A stretch of DNA of 22,605 bases. Origin: a virus. The translations under genes were made by a program, and so were the position numbers. The notes beneath the pieces are model-generated. The model saw only the letters and a list, made by a program, of their open reading frames with translations, did not search any database and was not told where the DNA came from. The stretch is taken from the IMG/VR virus record IMGVR_UViG_3300035158_000089, positions 1 through 22,605 of that record, one strand, 5' to 3'. Below are positions 7,913 to 13,575 of the stretch, piece after piece; position 1 is the first letter of the stretch; the number at the start of each line of letters is the position of its first letter.

Positions 7913-8379
7913 CACTCACCTCCGGTTTCGCAGCCCGTCTGGCAGGCCGTCTGACAAGTGCCCTCGCAGCTCGTGCCGCACGGGTTCTCGACGATTATGG
8001 GGAAGCGGACGACATAGCCTCTCACGCCCTCTACCTCCCCGACCATGTTCAGCTCGCCCTCCAAGCACCTGACGATCCGGGCGTCAGCCGTCTGGATCGC
8101 TACGTTCTCGAACAGCGTCGTGAGCTCGTCAGCAAGCTCATCCGGCCTGTAGGCGTTCGTGCCGCCTTCCCTTACAAACACCCGGACCTGCAACTCTGTC
8201 GCCGTCCGTTGCCACGAGGGGCGCTGAGGCTCCTGTGTAACCCCTACCACGTCGGGCTCGATCCACTCCTGATCGTCCTGTGTGTCAGCCCCTACACCCG
8301 GCCAGACGATGTTCGTGGTCGACCAGTTGTCGTTGAGCCGACCAAAGAGCGCCGCTCTGGCATCCTCGATGGAGATCAC
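7912..8379 (-). CDS. Tail terminator-like protein with C-terminal Cys tail
   Basis: A 155-residue protein from GTG 8379, overlapping the previous stop as GTGA. The body (MISIEDARAALFGRLNDNW, central beta strands, TELQVRVFV, VVRFPIIVE) and its position between the neck genes and the tail tube fit the tail terminator/minor tail family that caps the tube at the head side. The protein then ends in a Cys tail with Cys134, 138, 142, 146 and 150, in the same CQTACQTGCET style as the adjacent tube protein. I call the body by gene order and fold style; the tail is read directly. It probably shares one surface with the tube Cys tails. Confidence 0.75.
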   Translation of the reverse strand: MISIEDARAALFGRLNDNWSTTNIVWPGVGADTQDDQEWIEPDVVGVTQEPQRPSWQRTATELQVRVFVREGGTNAYRPDELADELTTLFENVAIQTADARIVRCLEGELNMVGEVEGVRGYVVRFPIIVENPCGTSCEGTCQTACQTGCETGGE

Positions 8380-8666
8380 TTCAGGAAGGCCTCTATCTTG
8401 CCCTTGAGCTCACCCAGCACGTTGCCGATGTGGTCCAGCTTCTCGCCGGTCTGCCGGATGTGATCCTTGAGGTCCTGAGACGTGTCGTAGAGCCACGTCC
8501 GACGCTCAGCACAGTTGTTCTCCCGAGCATCGAGCATCGTGTATATCTTGGCCAAGTCCCGCTGACAGCGAATGATCGACACGGCCACCCAGCCCCAAAA
8601 GCTGAGGATGATGCCACCCACGACGATCTGGCCTATGGTCAGCAGCACCTTTGCCAACTCGCTCAT
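8376..8666 (-). CDS. Small single-pass membrane protein with coiled coil
   Basis: A 96-residue protein with ATG 8666, overlapping the previous stop as ATGA and the next start as GTGA. Residues about 7-32 form one hydrophobic helix (LLTIGQIVVGGIILSFWGWV). The rest, with RENNCAERRTWLYDTSQDLK and following helices, looks like a charged coiled coil. One transmembrane helix plus a charged tail is compatible with a holin or spanin-like protein, but its place between the tail-completion and tail-terminator genes is odd for lysis. A membrane-linked assembly factor or a DNA-entry protein is equally possible. I do not assign a function. Confidence 0.75.
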   Translation of the reverse strand: MSELAKVLLTIGQIVVGGIILSFWGWVAVSIIRCQRDLAKIYTMLDARENNCAERRTWLYDTSQDLKDHIRQTGEKLDHIGNVLGELKGKIEAFLK

Positions 8667-9211
8667 TCACTGCTCCTTGGAGGAGTCACAGCCACCTTCA
8701 GACGGCGGTTCATCTCACGCTTGAGCTCCCTCAGGCTGATACGCAACATGCCCTGAGGTGCGATCTTCGACCAGCCAAACTCCAGCATCACGATGTAGGG
8801 CACTGCGTTGACAACCCATGCTCGTGGCTGGTCCCCTGTGTAGTCCTCCCCCTCCAAGTGCCATCCGGCTCTCGCAGTTCCTCCGACGTAGCCCTGAGGC
8901 ACCTTGTCCTGCCAGTAGGGAGACCATCTGGCGGGGTCCCCTACCGGCGTCCGCGCACGACATCGCGCCAGCAGCCACATGGCCATCTGACGCACGACAG
9001 AGGCGACCTTCGTGGGCGTGAGAGCCGCAAACCGCTGCACCGTGCGGTTCCACTGCTTCATGTCCCACTCCAGCAGCCCTGCACGAGCTGCCTGCACCAT
9101 GGACCGGGGAGGAGCTCCCTGAGCGTAGAAGCCCTGAGCCCCCGTCCACTGACGGGCAAATCGGTCGACTTCCTTGTAGTCGGCACTCGTGACGTTGAAG
9201 AAGCTGTTCAT
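8663..9211 (-). CDS. HK97 gp10-like tail completion / neck protein
   Basis: A protein of 182 residues when started at ATG 9211, which overlaps the previous stop as ATGA; an in-frame TTG further upstream is rejected for that reason. The C-terminal half has the typical sequence of this family: ARTPVGDPARWSPYW, a TARAGWHL beta segment, VNAVPYIVMLEFGWS and APQGMLRISL. In known phages this family joins head and tail at the connector. It is followed by the membrane protein and the tail terminator, in line with its role. The N-terminal 60 residues are helical and less conserved in appearance. Confidence 0.85.
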   Translation of the reverse strand: MNSFFNVTSADYKEVDRFARQWTGAQGFYAQGAPPRSMVQAARAGLLEWDMKQWNRTVQRFAALTPTKVASVVRQMAMWLLARCRARTPVGDPARWSPYWQDKVPQGYVGGTARAGWHLEGEDYTGDQPRAWVVNAVPYIVMLEFGWSKIAPQGMLRISLRELKREMNRRLKVAVTPPRSSE

Positions 9212-9603
9212 CCACTCGCCTGTGGCCTCATCACGACACGATACAGGGCATCCCGGTCGATCAGCTCCCAATCGACCACGGTATACGTCACGGAGCCCAC
9301 GACGAGAACGTCCTCATCCCCCGGCTCAATGCCGAGCTCATCAGCTCTGATGAGGAACGTCACGTCGCTGGCCTCGAAGTTCAGCACCTGCAGGTTGCCA
9401 CCCTTGGACCGGCTCCTCTCGATCTGAGAGACCTTCAGGGGGCGCTTGACGACGTTGACGCTGACCTCGTTCCACGTAGGGGTGGCTGTGCCGGACGCTG
9501 GCGCGAAGCTGGCGGCAGTGCGCTGCTTCCACGTCCCAGCGGTCTCGAAGTCGTCAAAGATCGTGTTTTCGAGGTCAGCGTCAAAGTCGATCTGGCTACT
9601 CAT
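9208..9603 (-). CDS. Head-tail joining protein (neck stopper type)
   Basis: A 131-residue protein from ATG 9603, overlapping the gpW-like gene by 8 bp; the in-frame TTG upstream is not needed. The beta-rich second half (DVTFLIRADELGIEPGDEDV, then VGSVTYTVVDWE) resembles the small barrel of head-closure proteins, in which a loop plugs the DNA channel. The gene sits between gpW-like and gp10-like genes, precisely the place of the stopper/joining protein. The first 60 residues are low in distinctive features. The call is mainly from gene order and fold style. Confidence 0.75.
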   Translation of the reverse strand: MSSQIDFDADLENTIFDDFETAGTWKQRTAASFAPASGTATPTWNEVSVNVVKRPLKVSQIERSRSKGGNLQVLNFEASDVTFLIRADELGIEPGDEDVLVVGSVTYTVVDWELIDRDALYRVVMRPQASG

Positions 9604-9817
9604 CGGCGAACTCAATCACGCTGAAGGCCACGAAGGGCTCCTGAGACAGCTCCCTCTTGAGCTGAGTCCGATACTCCATCAGAGCCTTCAGGAGCGCCGT
9701 GTATTCCATCCTCACGCCGTCTACCTGATACGTCGGCTTGGGGTTGGCCGTGATCGACTGGATGAGCGTGTTGATCCGGTCGATCTCAGTCTCAAGCTCA
9801 GTCTCTGTGAGGGGCAT
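9596..9817 (-). CDS. gpW-like head completion protein
   Basis: A 73-residue protein from ATG 9817 with an AGGAG ribosome site. Two helices enclose a short beta hairpin with VDGVRMEYT, close to the V-x-x-D-G-R-x-V-x-[FY] signature of lambda gpW. That protein binds the portal ring after packaging. The gene follows the capsid gene and a hairpin, and it is coupled to the joining protein by overlap. Length is normal for the family (about 68 in lambda). Confidence 0.8.
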   Translation of the reverse strand: MPLTETELETEIDRINTLIQSITANPKPTYQVDGVRMEYTALLKALMEYRTQLKRELSQEPFVAFSVIEFADE

Positions 9818-9834
9818 CCGTGACTCCTATGAGA

Positions 9835-9869
9835 AGGGCTGGCCCCCCCTGCACGGTCAGGCCAGCCCT
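9835..9869 (-). terminator. Hairpin after the capsid gene
   Basis: A perfect 10-bp inverted repeat AGGGCTGGCC/GGCCAGCCCT (9835-9844 and 9860-9869), loop 15 nt. It lies between the capsid stop and the gpW-like start. No U-run follows on the minus strand, so it may be a partial terminator or an RNA-processing or stabilising hairpin that lets the capsid gene be expressed more than the connector genes. Confidence 0.55.
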
Positions 9870-9909
9870 ACCTTCACGGCTCACGCGGCGGTTACCCCGG
9901 CTGCAGGGC

Positions 9910-11040
9910 TTACGCCGTGTTCTTGTAGTTGTAGCGATGGTCCCGGCAGTGGGCCGTGCCCCACTCACGGAACTTGAACTGCTCGACGATGTCCTTCGTC
10001 CAGCCGTCCTCGGTCTCTCGCCGACGCCTGAAGCTCTGGAACGGCCAGTGCTCCCGGTAGAGGAACGCCCGCTTCGGAGCGCCCAGATACCATGCCGTCC
10101 CCGAGTAGCCGTCCACGAGCGGACTCGACACGAGCCTCGGGGTGGCCCCCACGAGACTCGACACGAGGTTCGGGCCGTTGGTCTGGATGAGGCTGCCAGC
10201 GCCCGACGTGGCCGAGGTCTGCCTGATCTCGGTCGCACCGATGATCCGCAGGGCAGTCGCACGGAGAGCCCACGGAACGACGATGGTGTTGACCGGGACG
10301 ATGATCTTCTTGCCTTCAGGGCTCGTCTGAGCGGCCATGGTCTGCATACAGGCGTCGATGTCCGTCCAGTCGACGAGCCCGTTGCCGGTCGTCAGGTTGC
10401 TGTTGTCGGCGTGGTAGATCGTCGTCGCCGTGCCATCGGGGTAGTAGTTGTTCGTCGTGCCCGTGAAGACGTTGAGCATCCGCGTCTCGCGGTCCAGACG
10501 AATGAACTCCCCGATGCCCGAGGCGCGGTCCAGCAAGACGCCCGTCTCGTCGAAGAAGATGGACTCCTCCGTGATGCTCAGGAGGACACCCCGCTTCTTC
10601 CCCGACGTGAAGCTGACGTAACGGTCCCGCAGCCCGCTCTCCGGATACGGCTCGGCCTCGTTCACCTCATCGGTCTCGTCCTGCAGGACGAAGCCGGGGG
10701 TCCGTTCCGTGCGCTGCCTCGAAGGCCGCACGGTGAACAGGGAGTCGCCGATGTAGCCCACCATGTTGTAGGCTTCGAGGACCTGCCCTGTCAGGACCTG
10801 TCCCGTGATGTCGGCGAACGCCGTCGAGTCCACGGCGGCTTCGCTCATCTGCACGAAGCCCTCGGCCCTCTGGGCGAACTCCAGCGTTTGCCCACACGGG
10901 CCGACGAGGCTTTCCCAGAGCTCCTTGATGCTGAAGTCGCTCGGCTTGACTTCACCCGAGGCCAACAGCGTCTTGAGCTTGTTGCAGACGGGGCCGACGC
11001 CTTCGGACTCGACGAGCTGTTTGAGAGCAACGCCGTTCAT
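9910..11040 (-). CDS. Major capsid protein (HK97-fold type)
   Basis: A 376-residue protein starting at ATG 11040 with a strong AAGGAG site formed by the preceding stop (TAAGGAG). The size, the position after decoration and protease-scaffold genes, and the organisation (helical N-terminus to about 55; then QMSEAAVDSTAFADITGQVL; then a beta-rich core and a basic end) fit an HK97-fold capsid protein of the type with separate scaffold. The N-terminal 45 residues contain two L-x-E-S tetrapeptides (9-12 and 41-44), like those in the protease-scaffold protein, and may be a cleaved propeptide. The capsid call is strong by context; the cleavage is inference. Confidence 0.88.
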   Translation of the reverse strand: MNGVALKQLVESEGVGPVCNKLKTLLASGEVKPSDFSIKELWESLVGPCGQTLEFAQRAEGFVQMSEAAVDSTAFADITGQVLTGQVLEAYNMVGYIGDSLFTVRPSRQRTERTPGFVLQDETDEVNEAEPYPESGLRDRYVSFTSGKKRGVLLSITEESIFFDETGVLLDRASGIGEFIRLDRETRMLNVFTGTTNNYYPDGTATTIYHADNSNLTTGNGLVDWTDIDACMQTMAAQTSPEGKKIIVPVNTIVVPWALRATALRIIGATEIRQTSATSGAGSLIQTNGPNLVSSLVGATPRLVSSPLVDGYSGTAWYLGAPKRAFLYREHWPFQSFRRRRETEDGWTKDIVEQFKFREWGTAHCRDHRYNYKNTA

Positions 11041-11049
11041 GTCGGCTCC

Positions 11050-12198
11050 TTACGCCCTGAGGGCTCTGATACGAACGTGGTCCACGTCGAGGTTGTTCGT
11101 CGTGGCCCCACCGCTCTTGTTGATCCAGAAGGCCGGTTGCAGGCCCGCCGTGTAGTTCGACAGGTCGAACGTCGTGCCCGACAGGACGCGGGCGTAAGCC
11201 CCGTTCCCTGCCGCGTCGAGGTAGAACTTCACGCTCGACGTGTCGGAGAAGTCGATCAGCAGGGAGCACCATACGTCGTTCCCCAGATCGACCGTGGAGT
11301 CCTCGTCGTCGTTCCGGTTAGTGCCGTCGTCGGACTCGCAGTCGATGTTGGTGTCGCCATCGACGCTGATCCACGCACCCTCCGTCAGGGCTGCAGGAGC
11401 CCCGATCTCGGAGATCATCCCGATCACGACCTCCTGCACAGCAGCGACGGTCGGAGCCCGGAACCGGCACTCGAACGTCAGCAGGTAGTCGATGTCGAAC
11501 TGGAGGGTGTCCCCCATGTAGAGGCCGACCGACTGGTCCTCGTCCTGCGAGTCGTGCTTCGCCTCGATGGCGTGGACGCCCTCGTCGGCGCTCGGGATGA
11601 GGGTAGGCGTTCCGGCTGCGCTGGAGTCATAGACCGTCCAGCCTGCCGGGGGAGCCGACAGCGTCCAGCCACTGCCGATGAAGTCGCAGAAGAACTCCAC
11701 GACCTCCAGCCCCACACCCTGATCGCTCAGGGTGGCCATGGCCAGCCCCGCGTTCCCGTCGACGCGGACCTTGACTGCCGTGACAGCCGAAGCCTCGGTC
11801 TCCTCAACGACGCCGATGGCCGCACCGCTGTCGGTGACCGCGATCACCTGCTGCGGCGTCAGGGCATCCGGCGTAGCGTTGTCATCCGGCCCGATGAGGT
11901 CGCCGACCTTGAAGGTGGCACTCGCACAGACGTAGTCGAAAACGCCGCCTGTCGCCACACGGACCCTCACCGTGTCCCCCGCAGCCGAGGCGCTCTGAGC
12001 CACGCCGACGAACAGCATGGCGAAGTGCGCCTGCGTGGAGAGCAGGGAGCTCCGGTAGGTGAAGTCATCAGCCGCCTTGACCTGCTTCGTGGACGGGTCA
12101 AGCCAGCAGAGGTCGCCGATCTCGATGACCGATGCCGAAGCGACCGGCAGCAGTATCTCGCGGGCGTCCTCCTTACGGTGTCTCTGAACGTCGCTCAC
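11050..12198 (-). CDS. Capsid decoration protein with lectin-like C-terminal domain
   Basis: A 382-residue protein from GTG 12198 behind GGAGGTGAGCT. Residues about 10-140 (ASVIEIGDLCWLD, then FVGVAQSASAAGDTVRVRVA, then FKVGDLIGPDDNA) look like DUF2190-type head decoration proteins, small barrels that sit on the capsid lattice. After a linker, residues about 170-382 form a second, beta-rich domain (YLLTFECRFRAP, WCSLLIDF, SVKFYLDAAGNGAYARV, DVDHVRIRALR) with the pattern of concanavalin/laminin-G-like jelly rolls. The gene is immediately upstream of the capsid gene. A lectin-like surface domain could bind glycans on hosts or particles; this is inferred from fold style only. Confidence 0.8.
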   Translation of the reverse strand: MSDVQRHRKEDAREILLPVASASVIEIGDLCWLDPSTKQVKAADDFTYRSSLLSTQAHFAMLFVGVAQSASAAGDTVRVRVATGGVFDYVCASATFKVGDLIGPDDNATPDALTPQQVIAVTDSGAAIGVVEETEASAVTAVKVRVDGNAGLAMATLSDQGVGLEVVEFFCDFIGSGWTLSAPPAGWTVYDSSAAGTPTLIPSADEGVHAIEAKHDSQDEDQSVGLYMGDTLQFDIDYLLTFECRFRAPTVAAVQEVVIGMISEIGAPAALTEGAWISVDGDTNIDCESDDGTNRNDDEDSTVDLGNDVWCSLLIDFSDTSSVKFYLDAAGNGAYARVLSGTTFDLSNYTAGLQPAFWINKSGGATTNNLDVDHVRIRALRA

Positions 12199-12215
12199 AG
12201 CTCACCTCCGCGTTG

Positions 12216-12674
12216 TCAGCTCGTGAGGATGCTGGCCAGTTCGTCCAGCTTCGGGGCGTCCCCGCCACCGCTGGCGCTCTCGTGCAGGGCCGTGCGCCCG
12301 GCTGACCGGGGCGTAGCCTTTGCAGAGCCCACCAGCTTGGCCCGATCCTCGATCAGGGCCTTCATGGCGTCCTCGTCCTTGCAGTCACAGAGCTGTGACA
12401 GGAACAGGCCCGTCACGGCCTCCTTCGGCAGCTCGGACGCCCCCACGAGCTCCTGCGCCTTCGCCTTCTTCGCGGCGACGGCTGCCTGAGCTTCGTGGGC
12501 GTCGATCTTCTGCTGCGCCTCCTTGAGGCTCTCCGTGAGCTGCGTGACCTTCGCCTCGGCATCCTGCAGGCTCCGGGTTGTCTCGTCCGCATCCCTACGG
12601 CTCTCGACGATCTGCGAGACGAGGTCCGGACACTCGGCCAGAAGCTGTTCGGCAGTCAGGTCCTTCAGCTCCAC
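12216..12674 (-). CDS. Scaffold protein from nested in-frame start
   Basis: Within the protease-scaffold gene, GTG 12674 (residue 181, VELKDLTAEQLLAECPD) is preceded by AGGAGG with a seven-base spacer. This is a far better ribosome site than that of the full gene. It would give a separate 152-residue, all-helical scaffold sharing the C-terminus of the fusion. The same arrangement is well known in lambda (C and Nu3), where the nested protein is the major scaffold. Expression is inferred from the signal and from the exact placement at the domain border. Confidence 0.65.
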   Translation of the reverse strand: MELKDLTAEQLLAECPDLVSQIVESRRDADETTRSLQDAEAKVTQLTESLKEAQQKIDAHEAQAAVAAKKAKAQELVGASELPKEAVTGLFLSQLCDCKDEDAMKALIEDRAKLVGSAKATPRSAGRTALHESASGGGDAPKLDELASILTS

Positions 12675-13214
12675 GTCACCACCTCCTGTGTGGTCCCCAT
12701 CGTCGGCGCTCTCGTGGAGGCCATGAACAGTGCCGGGCCGGGAGACCAAATCAACCCGATGCACGTCCGCGATCTTCGTGACACGAGTTCCCCCACCCCG
12801 CTGACGCTCCTCCTTCCCCAACATCCGGGGGCTGGAGCCGCAGGCAGAGGGCATTGACTCGCACAGATCGAAGAACCAGTCCGCGTGTCTTGAGTTAGGT
12901 CGCACGTCGCCCCTTATCTGCCCCTTCTCGCGTACAAACCGAGCCGCCTCCACGATCCCGATGAGATCGAAGGGAGACGGCTTGCGCTTCCAGTCTTCGT
13001 GCGTGTCCCGGTCGCCATAGAAGGGCTTCCCCGTGAACAGGGCGGCTGCCTCCTCCATCGCGGCGAGGGAGTAGGAACGCTTGCGAGAAGGGCTCTCGCA
13101 CCCGAGTAGGGGGATGTTGCGAACGACACCCGCGTCACGGTCGACTTCCATGCCGGTCAGGCCGGTAGACTCATGGAGGACCGTGAAGCCGTTCTCAGTC
13201 CGTCTCTCGGGCAT
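12216..13214 (-). CDS. Prohead protease fused to scaffold
   Basis: A 332-residue protein from ATG 13214. Residues about 22-170 match the head-maturation protease pattern of tailed phages: EVDRDAGVVRNIPLLG; SYSLAAMEEAAALFTGKPF; HEDW; DLIGIVEAARFV; a small-residue turn ACGSSP where the catalytic Ser lies; and VTKIADVHRVDLVSRPGTV near the end. The usual Asp-His after the G-[KR]-P segment is here D-R-D-T-H, so the catalytic His is probably H72 rather than the standard position. Residues 181-332 are a charged helical scaffold (coiled coil about 200-260). No good ribosome site precedes ATG 13214, but one precedes the scaffold start. The protein contains repeated LHES motifs. Confidence 0.85.
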   Translation of the reverse strand: MPERRTENGFTVLHESTGLTGMEVDRDAGVVRNIPLLGCESPSRKRSYSLAAMEEAAALFTGKPFYGDRDTHEDWKRKPSPFDLIGIVEAARFVREKGQIRGDVRPNSRHADWFFDLCESMPSACGSSPRMLGKEERQRGGGTRVTKIADVHRVDLVSRPGTVHGLHESADDGDHTGGGDVELKDLTAEQLLAECPDLVSQIVESRRDADETTRSLQDAEAKVTQLTESLKEAQQKIDAHEAQAAVAAKKAKAQELVGASELPKEAVTGLFLSQLCDCKDEDAMKALIEDRAKLVGSAKATPRSAGRTALHESASGGGDAPKLDELASILTS

Positions 13215-13308
13215 CTGGGAACCACAGATGTAGTAGGGCTAGTGCATCAACCCTACAAACGGAGACGGCCAGAAAAGTGTCCCTGAGCCCCTCAGGAGGG
13301 GAGAGAGC
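13215..13308 (-). promoter_or_regulatory. Intergenic stretch with two inverted repeats
   Basis: About 94 bp, the second longest gap in the window, before the protease gene. GTAGGG/CCCTAC (13233-13238 and 13251-13256) flanks a 12-nt loop. A second structure CTGAGC/GCTCAG with inner CCCCT/AGGGG (13283-13312) overlaps the stop of the gene upstream and is followed on the minus strand by CACTTTT, as in a weak terminator. I did not find a convincing promoter. The stretch could divide the packaging/portal genes from the capsid genes in expression. Confidence 0.4.
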
Positions 13309-13575
13309 TCAGGAGCGCATTTCGGCCCACAGATAGGGGCCGATGTAGTAACGGGGGAGAGCCTCCAGAAAGGCTCTGCCGTCACGGGGCTTGAGGGGCT
13401 TCTCAGGGTGCGGAGCCATCTTGGGCATGATGCCCTCAGACTCCCACTGCTCCTCAAACAGCTCGATCTCACCCACCTTCGCGCCTTCAAGGGGCAGGAG
13501 GGTCACAACACCGTCCATCAGGCTGACAGCGCAGACCTCGCCGCGCCCGTGATGCTTGAGGATCACTTCGATCAT
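13309..13575 (-). CDS. Small protein of unknown function between head proteins
   Basis: An 88-residue protein. ATG 13575 is chosen over the upstream TTG because it overlaps the previous stop as ATGA. The sequence starts with a beta hairpin (MIEVILKHHGRGEVCAVSLMDG), then VVTLLPLEGAKVGEIELFEEQW and a Pro-rich, more polar end with an aromatic segment (RYYIGPYLW). There is no signal peptide or membrane segment. It is coupled to the kinase-bearing head gene and precedes the protease, so it is probably a head accessory or regulates its neighbour. I do not recognise a family. Confidence 0.7.
   Translation of the reverse strand: MIEVILKHHGRGEVCAVSLMDGVVTLLPLEGAKVGEIELFEEQWESEGIMPKMAPHPEKPLKPRDGRAFLEALPRYYIGPYLWAEMRS

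Noticed and set aside
8376-8666. Holin
   Set aside because: One hydrophobic helix is not enough, and no endolysin or other lysis gene is nearby.
9820-12489. 889-codon open frame on the plus strand opposite the capsid, decoration and protease genes
   Set aside because: It is antisense to three recognised genes. The sense genes hardly use TTA, CTA or TCA codons, so the opposite strand stays open. The translation is Arg/Val/Asp-rich with no domain.
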